From Methylobacterium sp. Leaf104 (lineage in GTDB: Bacteria > Pseudomonadota > Alphaproteobacteria > Rhizobiales > Beijerinckiaceae): a DNA stretch of 40,211 bases. Both the position numbers and the translations under genes were made by a program. Below the pieces are notes generated by a model. That model had not been told where the DNA came from and did not search any database. It worked only from the letters and a program-made list of their open reading frames with translations. Of the stretch, positions 26,301 through 34,339 are shown one piece after another. Within the stretch, counting starts at the first letter, position 1, and the number at the start of each line of letters is the position of its first letter. The stretch is from positions 1 to 40,211 of the forward strand of contig NZ_LMMZ01000003.1 in the NCBI RefSeq assembly GCF_001422885.1, read 5' to 3'.

Positions 26301-29300
26301 CGCACCAGGCCCGTGTCGCTCAGCGCACGCTGCCAGCCGGTGATGTCGTCAAGGCGGCCCACGGGCATGTCGGCGGTGGCCTCGAACCAGTCCGGCGTCA
26401 GGCCGAAGACGAGGTCGCGGAACAGCGAAGCGCCGGGCTCGACGGCGACGAGGAAACCGCCCGTGGCCAGGGCGTCGGCGACCGTGCCGAGCAGCGTCCG
26501 CTCGGAGCGGTGCAGGACGTTGCTCGCCAGGATCGCGTCGAAGCTGCCGGGCGTGAGTTCGGCCGCGTCTTCGATCACGGTGACGCCGCGCGGCAGGGCA
26601 AGGCGTGCGCGCTCCGCCAGGCGACGGTCGGCCTCGAACACCGTCAGCTGCGCCTCGATGCCGCCGGCGAAGGCGGCCGCCTGGGCGGAGAGCGGGCCGA
26701 AACCGACTTGAAGCACCCGCAGTGCGCGGTCGCGGGGCAGGGCGGCACGGCCGGACTCGGTGAGATCGGCGATCACGTCGGCGGAAGCCCGCGCCGTCGC
26801 ACTGCGCAGGATGAAGGCGTCGAGGGCGTTCTGCGAGAGGCTGGGGGCCTCGGTCAGGCCGCCCGAGAGCAGCCGTCCGACCACGGCGCCGATGTCGGCG
26901 GTGAGCACGAGCTCGGCCGAGAGTTCGGGATGGTCCGCCGCGATCCAGCGCATGATCTCGTCGGGCGCCGGCAGGGACACGTCCTTGCGCAGCGTCCAGC
27001 GCTCGCCGTCGAGGGTGGCAAGGTCGCTGCTCTCGAGGGCGTAGAGGGCATTGAGGAGCCAGGGGCGCATCGCCTCGGGCAAGCGCTCGTCGATGGCCAC
27101 GGTGCCGGAGCGCTGCAGGCCTTCCGCGAGACGGTAGGCCATCGAGGTCGCCCACCCTTCGAGAAGGAGGTGCCCCGGCGCCAGCGGCGCCTCGGCCGGT
27201 GCCACGGCGACCTTGAAGGCCGGACGGATCGCGTCCGCGACGCGCTTTCCACGCTCCATCGCGATAGCAGTCGGCTCGGTGGCGAGCTCGGGCCGCTGCG
27301 CGATGGCGTAGGCCGCGAGATCGCTGCCGTTCTTGGCCCGAAGGGCCTGGAAGCGGCCCTCCCGGAGCGTGGCGATGACCGCGCCCTCGGCATCCACCAG
27401 GGTGAAGTCGGCCAGGATGCTGCGCTCGTTCGCCCGCCGAGTCCGGATCATCGCCCGGGCGATGACGGCGCCGGGCTTCACGAGGCGGATCTCACCGAAG
27501 CGAACCGGGACGTAGGCCTTGGTCGAGCCTTCGCCCATCAGCCCGGCGAAGAGCAGGATGAGGCCGTGGAAGCAGGAATCGAGGCGCGCGGGCACCAGCC
27601 CGAAGCGGGCATCGACCTCGGCGGGCAACAGCTCGGAGACGATGGTGGTCTCGTCGAGGCGTGCACTCACCGCGACCTGTCGGAAGGTCGGACCGAAGCC
27701 GAGGCCGGAGGCGGCGGCGAGGCGGTACAGGCCTTCACCTGCGACGGCCTGCTCGTCGGGAACGTGCATGTCCACCGGCTCGGGCGCCGGGAAGCTGCCG
27801 TCGATGATCTTGGCTGCGGCGTGAAGCTGCCAAGCGGCCTGGGTCAGGCGCGGCCGGCTGAGGATCTGGATCGCGTTGCCGGAACCAGCGACGCGCACCG
27901 CGACCTCCCGCAGGGATTCCTCACCGAACACCATCGGCGACTGGATCTCGAACTCCGCGAGGACCACACTATCGGTCTTCATCGCTTCGCGGGCGACGCC
28001 GAGCGCCATCTCGATGAAGGCCGCGCCGGGCAGGATCGCCTGGCCGTCGATGCGGTGATCATCGAGCTCGGGCAACGTCGCGATGTCGAGGTGGCCGTGC
28101 CATTCGAGGCCGTCCGGCGCGACGCGAGAACCGTAGAGTGGGTGGTAGGGGCGCGGAGTCGCCGCGCCAACCCCCTCGGTGGTCTCCGCCAGCCGGAAGG
28201 TCCGGCGCTGCCAGGGATAGAGCGGTAGCGAGACATCGCCGGCCGGGTTCTCTCCGAACACCGTCACCTCGTCGACGGCGGCACCCTGGACGAGGGCGGC
28301 CGCGACGGTGCGGGCGATCGGGTCGCCGCCCGCCGGCTTGCGATGGAGGACGCCGATGGTGGCATTCTCGATACCGAGCGGCTCGATGGCGTCGCCGATA
28401 TGCGAGAGCAGCGTCGCGCGCGGGCCGACCTCGATGAAGACGCGGGCGCCCTGCCGGGTCGCCTCCTGCACGGCCTCGCAGAAGCGCACCGGCTCGCGAA
28501 TGTTGCGCCACCAGTAGCCGGCTCCGAACTGGTCACCGGCCAGCACCTTCCCGGTGACGGTCGACACCATCGGGGTCGTAGCGGCATGCGGCTTCAGCCC
28601 GGCGAGATCCCGCAGCAGCGGCTTCTCGGTCGGGTTCATCAGACGGCCGTGGAACGGGTATTCGAGGTCGAGCTTGCGCCCGCGCCGACGCTTGCGTGCC
28701 AGCGCCTTCATGGCCGCGTCGATATCCGCCACCGGGCCCGCCACCGTGATGGCCTTGGGGCTGTTGTAGGCGGCGATGTCGAGGCTCGGATAGTCCTTCA
28801 GGAACAGCTCGATCTCGTCGGCGGGCGCGAGCAGCACCGCCATCGTGCCGAAGCCGCGCGTCGTCTCCTGGTGCTTGCTGCGGTAGAAGATGACCTTCAC
28901 GGCCTGTTCGAGGCTGAGGATGCCGGCGGCCTCGGCCGCCGCAATCTCGCCGACGCTGTGGCCGAGGACGTAGCTCGGCGTCAGGCCGCGGGCCCGGAGG
29001 GCCGTCGTCGAGGCGCTCGAGATGGCGAAGATCAGGGGCTGCGACACCCGCGTGAGGACGAGGCGCTCGTCCAGATCTTCGGCGAACAGAGCTTCCTTCA
29101 GCGACCAGCCGGAGAGGGCATCGAACAGGCCGTCGATGCGGTCGAAGGCCTCTCTGAAGACGGCGTTCTGGTCATAGGCCTCGCGACCCATGCCGGCCCA
29201 TTGGCTGCCGTTGCCGGAATAGACGAAGGCGACCTCAGCCGCGCGGTCAACGGCGGTCCCGAGCAGGGCGTCGGGTGCATCCTCGGCCTCGCCGACGGCG

Positions 29301-30832
29301 CGCAGCACCGCGGAGAGGTCGGCGTCCAGGGTCACGGCCAAGCGAGAGGACAGCCGCTCGCGACGATGGGCGGCAGCGGCGGCGATCCGGGCGATCTCGG
29401 CCTTGTCCGCGCCGTCGAAGCGTTCGGCGTAGTCGAGGGCGAGTTCGTTGAGGGCGGCGCGGCTCTGGGCGGAGAGCAGCAGCACCTCCGGGGTGCGGGT
29501 CACCTCGGGAGTGGCGCCGCCAGCGCGAGTCGGTTGACCATCGGTCAGGACCACGTGGGCGTTGGTGCCGCCGAACCCGAAGGAGTTCACCCCGGCGAAG
29601 CGCGCCTTGCCGTCGCGGGCGAGGGGCAGAGGCTTGTTCGTCACCGACAGATTGAGATCCTGGAACGGGATCTCGGGGTTCAGCTCGGCCGCATGCAACG
29701 AGGTCGGAAACAGGTCATGCTCGAGGGCGAGGCTCGCCTTGAGCAGGCCGGCGAGGCCCGAGACCGGCTCGGTATGGCCGATGTTGCTCTTGATCGAGCC
29801 GATCGGCAGGGGCGCCTTGCGCGGACGGCCCAGCTTGCCGCCGATGGCGCTCGCTTCGATCGGGTCGCCCACGGGCGTACCGGTGCCGTGGGCCTCGACG
29901 AAGACCACGGAATCGAGGTCGATCTCGGCCTCGCGGTAGACCTGCTCCAGCAGCGCGCCCTGCGCGTAGCCGGAGGGGAGAGAGATGCCGGTGGTGCGGC
30001 CGTCCGAATTGACGCCGCTCGCCGCGATGACGCCCCGCACGGTGCTGCCGTCGCGGATCGCCGCCTTGGCGGATTTCAACACGAGGACGACACCGCCTTC
30101 CGAGCGCACGTAGCCGTCGGCGCTCGACGAGAAGGCCTGGCACAGGCCGGTGCGCGAGAGCATCTGCGCGTTCGAGAAGCAGATGAAGTTGAAGGGGCTC
30201 GCCAGCAGGTTCACGCCGGCGACGACGGCAGTGTCGATCCGGCCGCTGGAGATGGCCGCGACCGCGGCATCGAGGGCGACGAGGGACGACGAACAGGCCG
30301 TGTCGACGGTGAAGCTTGGCCCTTTCAGGTCGTAGATGTAGGAGATGCGGTTCGACAGGATCGAAAGCGTGTTGCCGGTGGCCGCGTAGGCATCGCCCGA
30401 CGAGGTGTCGAGGACGCGCAGATTGCCGTAATCGAGGGACGAGGCGCCGACGAACACGCCGATCTGGCTGCCAGCCACGTCCGAGGGGCGCAGCCCCGCA
30501 TCCTCCAGGGCCTCCCAGGTGAGTTCCAGGAGCAGCCGCTGCTGCGGGTCCATCTGCTCGGCCTCGCGGGGCGAGATGCCGAAGACGCCTGGATCGAACG
30601 ACCAGATGTCGTCGAGAACACCGGCCGACCACGTGTAGCTCTTGCCACGCTCCTGCGCGCGCGGATGCCCAAATCGCTCCAGCGACCACCGATCATCCGG
30701 GATGCGACCGACGGCGCATCGCGCCTCGGTGAGAAGCTGCCAAAGTCCGTCGACACTCGAGGCGCCGGGAAGCCGGCAGGCACGGCCGATGATCGCGATG
30801 TCTGTACGTTGTGTCACGTTCGATTCGCACAC
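23396..30832 (-). CDS. Type I iterative-type polyketide/fatty-acid synthase, KS-AT-DH-pseudoMT-ER-KR-ACP (RkpA-like)
   Basis: 2478 residues, GTG start at 30832 (a second GTG at 30817 is possible). Domains: KS 10-430 with Cys180 (DTACSSS), His315 (HGTGT) and His353 (KSNIGHTE); AT 535-850 with Ser626 (GHSVGE) and FH at 727-728, a malonyl-type signature; DH 895-1160 with His926 (DDHRIDGQAILP) and Asp1085 (RLDSCFH); a methyltransferase-like domain 1365-1530 whose glycine motif is degraded (VGFGPL) although SNVLH and VEPG remain; a KR structural subdomain 1545-1715; ER 1735-2055 (NADPH motif GGAGGVG); KR 2070-2260 (GGLGGFG, Ser2210, Tyr2223); ACP 2355-2430 with pantetheine Ser2391 (GLDSLMGVEL). 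All reducing domains are present, so the inferred product is a fully reduced chain. There is no thioesterase or reductase; release by the adjacent oxoamine synthase is inferred. The layout and size match RkpA of Sinorhizobium. Confidence 0.93.
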   Translation of the reverse strand: MCESNVTQRTDIAIIGRACRLPGASSVDGLWQLLTEARCAVGRIPDDRWSLERFGHPRAQERGKSYTWSAGVLDDIWSFDPGVFGISPREAEQMDPQQRLLLELTWEALEDAGLRPSDVAGSQIGVFVGASSLDYGNLRVLDTSSGDAYAATGNTLSILSNRISYIYDLKGPSFTVDTACSSSLVALDAAVAAISSGRIDTAVVAGVNLLASPFNFICFSNAQMLSRTGLCQAFSSSADGYVRSEGGVVLVLKSAKAAIRDGSTVRGVIAASGVNSDGRTTGISLPSGYAQGALLEQVYREAEIDLDSVVFVEAHGTGTPVGDPIEASAIGGKLGRPRKAPLPIGSIKSNIGHTEPVSGLAGLLKASLALEHDLFPTSLHAAELNPEIPFQDLNLSVTNKPLPLARDGKARFAGVNSFGFGGTNAHVVLTDGQPTRAGGATPEVTRTPEVLLLSAQSRAALNELALDYAERFDGADKAEIARIAAAAAHRRERLSSRLAVTLDADLSAVLRAVGEAEDAPDALLGTAVDRAAEVAFVYSGNGSQWAGMGREAYDQNAVFREAFDRIDGLFDALSGWSLKEALFAEDLDERLVLTRVSQPLIFAISSASTTALRARGLTPSYVLGHSVGEIAAAEAAGILSLEQAVKVIFYRSKHQETTRGFGTMAVLLAPADEIELFLKDYPSLDIAAYNSPKAITVAGPVADIDAAMKALARKRRRGRKLDLEYPFHGRLMNPTEKPLLRDLAGLKPHAATTPMVSTVTGKVLAGDQFGAGYWWRNIREPVRFCEAVQEATRQGARVFIEVGPRATLLSHIGDAIEPLGIENATIGVLHRKPAGGDPIARTVAAALVQGAAVDEVTVFGENPAGDVSLPLYPWQRRTFRLAETTEGVGAATPRPYHPLYGSRVAPDGLEWHGHLDIATLPELDDHRIDGQAILPGAAFIEMALGVAREAMKTDSVVLAEFEIQSPMVFGEESLREVAVRVAGSGNAIQILSRPRLTQAAWQLHAAAKIIDGSFPAPEPVDMHVPDEQAVAGEGLYRLAAASGLGFGPTFRQVAVSARLDETTIVSELLPAEVDARFGLVPARLDSCFHGLILLFAGLMGEGSTKAYVPVRFGEIRLVKPGAVIARAMIRTRRANERSILADFTLVDAEGAVIATLREGRFQALRAKNGSDLAAYAIAQRPELATEPTAIAMERGKRVADAIRPAFKVAVAPAEAPLAPGHLLLEGWATSMAYRLAEGLQRSGTVAIDERLPEAMRPWLLNALYALESSDLATLDGERWTLRKDVSLPAPDEIMRWIAADHPELSAELVLTADIGAVVGRLLSGGLTEAPSLSQNALDAFILRSATARASADVIADLTESGRAALPRDRALRVLQVGFGPLSAQAAAFAGGIEAQLTVFEADRRLAERARLALPRGVTVIEDAAELTPGSFDAILASNVLHRSERTLLGTVADALATGGFLVAVEPGASLFRDLVFGLTPDWFEATADMPVGRLDDITGWQRALSDTGLVRVAVDRAVSANGDDLLFLAEAPVRAKPAPGQTFAFVIGSHDAFAAETASSLATLLVASGVHVSIILDSEQSLLELERETPDTVVFLAGAFNQGGAAADRLRERCLSLKRCVEHLGSRQTRLWVVCPGATRDAGDPSGSVEAGVWAFSRTLANEVANLDVRRIDLAEALSTKVAAERLRDLILSGTLETEIILDADRTRVIRFSPGQLARRPGADAVPAPAARLERSNTGGLNEMAWGPATRRTPGRGEVEIAVEATGLNFRDVLWALSMLPEEILEDGFAGPRLGLEVAGRVLSVGKGVEAFKPGDRVVAFAQSGFATHIVVPELVVAPSPPGLDPQAAATVPVAFLTAYYGLVSCARLRRGEWVLVHGGAGGVGLAALQIAKLKGARVIATAGSREKRALVKALGAEHVLDSRSLAFVDDVRRITGDGVGVVLNSLFGEAMERSLNVLKPFGRFIELGKRDYVANTHIGLRPFRRNLSYFGVDLDQVLQHQGEDGARLFREVMSLFKEGGLKPLPFQPFTADEVSDAFRLMQQSGHVGKIVIAPPKPGSVMQPEKSAFAISPEGVHLVTGGLGGFGIEAARWLADRGAKHIVLVGRNGAASPDAKQVVADLGARGVNVAAMACDITSRKAVDALLDDVERKGRSLAGVIHGAMVLQDGLIANIDAAALDTVIRPKVIGAEHLDAATRTRALDYFVMFSSATTFIGNPGQGAYVAANGFMEGLARRRRKLGLPALAVAWGAIGDVGVLARNRAVMETLAGRVGVTPMDARHCLDLMADALEGQGTNPDDAVIAIASMHWGKARERLATMKSPSYAELGSDQQMEAGTVAAINIGMLLKTQDIDTVRKTVADAIVEDIARILRLPKDDISRVRHLSEIGLDSLMGVELGASLQERFALEAPPSGISSGLTVNELTETLIQSIAAPVDEAAAAVMSLAQRHASEGVDVRTLEPFHAMVEENSLAIKEILP

Positions 30833-31277
30833 GCTCTTGAACGGGGGACAGGATCGATTTGTACCACCGGCGGCAACCAGCCTGATCCTTAGTATGGCTC
30901 TAGGCTACTGTCCAACCGGAGAGGCCCGAATCAGGGCAGTCACCGGTCTGGAACACCGACCCTGTTGCACGTCTTCATCAATCATTCCGGCAAGACGAAG
31001 GAGCAAAGCACCGTAATGACCGATGACTTCGTCTCTATCGCAGACGGTTAATTTCAAACAATTGCCATAATCCGGGTATCGTGCCTCGATCCGGCGCCGA
31101 CGCGGTCCACTGCGCTGAGCCAGAGGATGGATCGAGAGGTCGGCGCTGATCCCCGGAGTTTGGGATACCGAGGAAGGCCTTCGACGCGACGAACCCTCTC
31201 TTACGCCGCGTGATTGCGGATTAAGCGGCCGATTGCGGCGACTTTGCGGTGCGACGGAACGCCGCCGCAGCGCAGCA
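30833..31277. other. Intergenic region upstream of the PKS gene
   Basis: 445 bp between the glycosyltransferase stop and the PKS start, both on the minus strand. It is AT-richer than its neighbours, especially 31040-31075. A minus-strand open frame over 30905-31300 lacks convincing coding character in its first two thirds. The PKS promoter must be here, but I see no consensus -35/-10, EcfG or sigma-54 element that I would defend. The separation suggests that the PKS operon is transcribed independently of the glycosyltransferase. Confidence 0.55.
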
Positions 31278-33461
31278 TCAGAGCCGATAGCGCGCCGCAT
31301 CCCGAGAAAGATTCGGATTGTAATAGGGATCGGCGCGCAGTTCTGCGGCCCAGCGAGCCTGCATCACACGAACCTCGCGCTCGAAGCGCTCGCGTTTCTC
31401 GGGCGTATCCTCCGCCCCCCGGCTCTTCGATTCATGGTGGATCAACCGGGCATGGGGCGTCCAGACGTTGCGAAGACCTCGCGCGCGCAACCGCAGGCAG
31501 AGATCGACATCGTTGAAGGCGACGGCGAGGGCGTCGGCGTCGAATCCGCCGCTCGCCGCGAAGACCGCCGTCCGAAGGAGCAGGCAGGCGCCGGTCACCG
31601 CCGAGACCTCCTGGGTCAGGACCATCCGGGCGAAGTAGCCCGGATCGTCCGCGGGCAGGCCGGGATGGCTGTGGCCGGCGACGCCGCCGATCCCGAGAAC
31701 GATGCCGCCGTGCTGGAGCGTGCGATCGGGATAGAGCAGCTTCGCTCCCACCGCGCCGATATCCGGTGCGAGCGCGATGGAGACCATTTCGCGCAGCCAG
31801 CCCGGCTCGATCACCTCGATGTCGTTGTTCAGGAACAGGAGGAGCGATCCCCGCGCCGCCGCGGCGCCGCGGTTGGACAGGTCGGAGAAGTTGAAGGATC
31901 CCGGGACAGGCAGGATGCGGACGCGCGCGTCGTATACCGACAAGCGCGTGAAGAGGTCGCGCGTGCGCGCCTCGCGGCTCTCGTTGTCGACCACGATGAC
32001 TTCGATGGCCGGGTAATCAGTCGCATCGAGGACGCCCGCGAGAGCCACGGCGAGCAGGTCCGCCTGGTCCCGGGTCGGGATGACGACCGAGACCAGGGGA
32101 GCCGGCTCCGGGACAGGACGGACGAGCCGGTTGAAACCGAGGGGTCCCCGGGCCGCCGTCGCCCCCAGGGGGGCGGCGACCTCCGCCAGGGCGCGCAGCC
32201 GCGCCACCTCGGTCCGCTCCAGCGCCCGGTCCGAGAACGTCCCCGAGCCGCCCGCCGCGCGCCAGTGGTAGAGCACCCGCGGGATGTGGCGGATGCGCGC
32301 GGGCTCGAGCCCGGCCGTGACCCGCAGGAGGAGATCGTGGTCCTGGCTGCCCTCGAAGCCCGGGCGCAGCCCGCCGACGGCCCGGATCGCCTCGGTTCGG
32401 ATCACCGTGAGGTGATTGATGTAGTTCTGTCCGTAGAGGAGTTCGCGGTCGAAGCCCGCCTTGAAGTGGGGCTCGAACCGGCGCCCGCGCGCATCGATCT
32501 TGTCCTCGTCGCTGTAGATCACGACGAGGTCGGGCGCGGCCCGGATCGCGGCTGCCACGTGGTAGAGCGCGCCTTCGGCCAGGACGTCGTCGTGGTCGAG
32601 GAAGGCGACGAAGGCGCCGTCCGCCTGCGCGAGGGCGTCGTTGGTGGCGCGGGCGATGTGGCCGTTCTCCGGGCGCCGGTGGACGCGGATGCGCGGCTCC
32701 TGCTGCGCGTGGCGGGCGAGCAGGCGCGGGATCGCCGGATCGGTGGAGGCATCGTCGGTGATGCAGAGCTCCCAGTTCGGATAGAGCTGGGCGCGGACCG
32801 ACCGGATGGCGGCCTCCAGGACGCGGGGGGCCGGATCGTGGACCGGCATCACCACCGAGATCCGCGGCGGGTCCGCCCAGGCGGCGACCTCGCCGCGGAT
32901 GCGCCGCCGGTCCGCCTCGGTGAGGGTGTCGAAGCGGGCGATCCAGGTCTGGTAACCGGTCTCGGTCCGGTCGTGGAGCGCGCGCAGGAGCAGCGCCCGT
33001 CCGCGCACCTTGAGGCCGAGGGCGCGCCAGTAGACGGCGCGCGCCGCGAGGCCCGGGTTCCGCCGAAGGGCGCGGGCGACGAGGCCGGGGCGCCGGCGCC
33101 GGCGGATCACGAATCCATCGAGGCGGAACGCCGTCTCGCGGGCGAGGGGCGTCAGGCGCAGGGCCAGCAATCCCTCGGGAAGGCGCCCCGTCCAGGCGAA
33201 GCGGTCCCCCCCTTCCGCCTCCTCGGCGAGGACCACGGTCCCGGCCGCGCCGTCCCGCCCGACGAACCGGGCGCTCAGGACCAGCCGGCAGACACCCCCG
33301 CTCCCGACGTCCCGGAACCGGATCGTCGCCCAGGTGCCGCCGAGGCCGGCCTCCCCCAGGTCGAGGTCGAGGGCGGCGCCGTCGGCCGCGAAGGGCCGCG
33401 TCGCCGGCCCCTTGCGGGAGCGGGGGAGGGCGGCGGTGAGCACCGGTGCGGGCATGGTCAC
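31278..33461 (-). CDS. Tandem-domain family 2 glycosyltransferase
   Basis: About 727 residues. The first 190 are a beta-rich and helical N-terminal module of unknown role. Two GT-A domains follow. Domain 1 (about 200-430) begins ISVVMPVHDP, has a metal-binding DHDD at 289-292 and YSDED at 316-320. Domain 2 (about 455-700) begins VSVVIPTRD, has NNDIE at 545-549 and a C-terminal HHESKSRG segment typical of rhamnosyl/O-antigen-type GT2 enzymes. No membrane helices are evident, so it probably acts on lipid-linked saccharides at the cytoplasmic face. The first codon may be the GTG at 33461 or the ATG at 33455. The sugar and acceptor are unknown. It precedes the PKS operon on the same strand, suggesting surface-glycan assembly. 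Confidence 0.88.
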   Translation of the reverse strand: MTMPAPVLTAALPRSRKGPATRPFAADGAALDLDLGEAGLGGTWATIRFRDVGSGGVCRLVLSARFVGRDGAAGTVVLAEEAEGGDRFAWTGRLPEGLLALRLTPLARETAFRLDGFVIRRRRRPGLVARALRRNPGLAARAVYWRALGLKVRGRALLLRALHDRTETGYQTWIARFDTLTEADRRRIRGEVAAWADPPRISVVMPVHDPAPRVLEAAIRSVRAQLYPNWELCITDDASTDPAIPRLLARHAQQEPRIRVHRRPENGHIARATNDALAQADGAFVAFLDHDDVLAEGALYHVAAAIRAAPDLVVIYSDEDKIDARGRRFEPHFKAGFDRELLYGQNYINHLTVIRTEAIRAVGGLRPGFEGSQDHDLLLRVTAGLEPARIRHIPRVLYHWRAAGGSGTFSDRALERTEVARLRALAEVAAPLGATAARGPLGFNRLVRPVPEPAPLVSVVIPTRDQADLLAVALAGVLDATDYPAIEVIVVDNESREARTRDLFTRLSVYDARVRILPVPGSFNFSDLSNRGAAAARGSLLLFLNNDIEVIEPGWLREMVSIALAPDIGAVGAKLLYPDRTLQHGGIVLGIGGVAGHSHPGLPADDPGYFARMVLTQEVSAVTGACLLLRTAVFAASGGFDADALAVAFNDVDLCLRLRARGLRNVWTPHARLIHHESKSRGAEDTPEKRERFEREVRVMQARWAAELRADPYYNPNLSRDAARYRL

Positions 33462-33710
33462 GCGCCCCGCTCGTCAGCGCGCATCATCGCCCGTCTCCGG
33501 GATCGGCGGCGGGCCGGATCGCACTCTTCGTTGAACCGCATGCCCCGACCGTCACCTCGCCTCCCGGTCCCCTGCGCAGCGGACCGGACCGGCATGCGCC
33601 CTCACGCGCCGGGCCGCGTCGGCCATAGCGCATTTCCACCGCCTGCGCAGCGCCGCAGACCACACACGGCGCGGCCCGGCGGCAGGCCGGAAAATCCAGG
33701 CGCGAGAGCC
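33462..33710. other. Very GC-rich intergenic region
   Basis: No supported gene. It separates the divergent glycosyltransferase gene from the tRNA-Val gene. The open frames across it are Arg/Pro-rich chance frames. Confidence 0.5.
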
Positions 33711-33740
33711 CTTGCGCCCCCCGGAACCCCACGCTATAGC
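33711..33740 (+). promoter_or_regulatory. Promoter of tRNA-Val
   Basis: CTTGCG (33711-33716) and CTATAG (33734-33739), 17 bases apart, resemble the alphaproteobacterial housekeeping consensus CTTGAC-N17-CTATAT. Initiation near 33747 would give a 25-base 5' leader before the mature tRNA at 33772. Confidence 0.5.
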
Positions 33741-33771
33741 CCCCTCCACCGGCGCCGAGCGGCACCGGTGA

Positions 33772-33846
33772 GGGCGCGTAGCTCAGCGGGAGAGCACTAC
33801 CTTGACATGGTAGGGGTCACAGGTTCGATCCCTGTCGCGCCCACCA
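33772..33846 (+). tRNA. tRNA-Val (anticodon GAC)
   Basis: 75 bases including an encoded CCA. The acceptor stem GGGCGCG pairs with CGCGCCC, with discriminator A and CCA at 33844-33846. The D arm has GCTCAGCGGGAGAGC, the anticodon stem CTACC/GGTAG encloses TTGACAT (anticodon GAC), and the T arm has GGTTCGATCC. All arms close perfectly. It reads GUC and, by wobble, GUU valine codons. No integrase gene or duplicated 3' end is seen nearby. Confidence 0.96.
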
Positions 33847-33905
33847 TTCCAAACTCTTGGAATGGCCGAAGAAAACAAGGGCTCCGTACGGGGCCCTTTT
33901 TCTTT
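33846..33905 (+). terminator. tRNA trailer: hairpin plus intrinsic terminator
   Basis: Immediately after the CCA, ATTCCAA (33846-33852) and TTGGAAT (33857-33863) form a 7 bp hairpin. A second, stronger hairpin follows, AAGGGCTCCG and CGGGGCCCTT (33877-33898, one G-T wobble), ending in a T-rich tract to 33905. The second is a classical rho-independent terminator; the first may guide 3' processing of the tRNA. Confidence 0.85.
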
Positions 33906-34339
33906 GCGTCGGACATCCCCTCCTGAAGAGGCGCCGGCTCGGACGGAGGTCGGCTGCGTCCGCGTGGACGCGGGCAGGGCGCCGGAAGGGATCTTGCTGG
34001 TGATCCTGCGATGCCCAGGAGCCGAAGCGCTGACGACGGCGTCCGGCCGCTCACCACCCCATCATCTTCACGCGACCGGCGGTGCGCGACGTCCGACCCC
34101 GGGCCGGCGCGTGGGGGCGGGCCGGGCGCGTCCTCCGGATCGATGTCCGCCGAAGCGATCCGGAGGACGCGGATCGGATCGCGCCGGGTCTGGATCTTGC
34201 ATGCCCGTCCTGGACGGGGGGCCTGCCCGCAGGCGCGTCCCCGGCTGCAGGCCGCGCAACGGAGCGTGGTCGGATTCCGGGCCGACGCCCGGCCGGTCCG
34301 GCGAGCCTCGCAGACGCCCGAACCCGAAAAGGACCCGCA
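33906..34339. other. Leader/intergenic region of the FNT gene
   Basis: 434 bp without a supported gene; open frames here are Arg/Pro-rich. It contains a perfect 16 bp inverted repeat listed separately and, at its right end, an AAGGA ribosome-binding site (34328-34333) for the transporter gene. I could not identify a consensus promoter. Confidence 0.5.
34127..34171. repeat. Perfect 16 bp inverted repeat upstream of the FNT gene
   Basis: CGCGTCCTCCGGATCG (34127-34142) and its exact reverse complement (34156-34171) are separated by 13 bases. In RNA it would form a very stable hairpin about 170 bases before the transporter start. No T tract follows, so it is not a standard terminator. It could be a leader RNA structure or a protein-binding site. 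Confidence 0.75.

Noticed and set aside
24257..28228. A 1323-codon open frame on the plus strand opposite the PKS gene
   Set aside because: It is antisense to conserved catalytic domains and its product is rich in Arg, Gly, Glu and His with no recognisable motif. Long antisense frames are common opposite high-GC genes.
28343..30892. An 849-codon open frame opposite the KS-AT region
   Set aside because: Same reasons as the frame at 24257: low-complexity shadow of the PKS coding strand.
31040..31075. Sigma-54 promoter for the PKS operon (TGGCAATTGTTTGA on the minus strand)
   Set aside because: It lacks the required GC of the -12 element (TTTGA instead of TTGC).
33772..33905. tRNA-Val as an attachment site of a genomic island
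   Set aside because: There is no integrase, no duplicated tRNA 3' end and no transposase on either side in this window.
31233..33926. An 897-codon plus-strand frame opposite the glycosyltransferase and running through the tRNA
   Set aside because: It reads through a functional tRNA gene and the antisense of clear GT2 motifs, so it is not coding.
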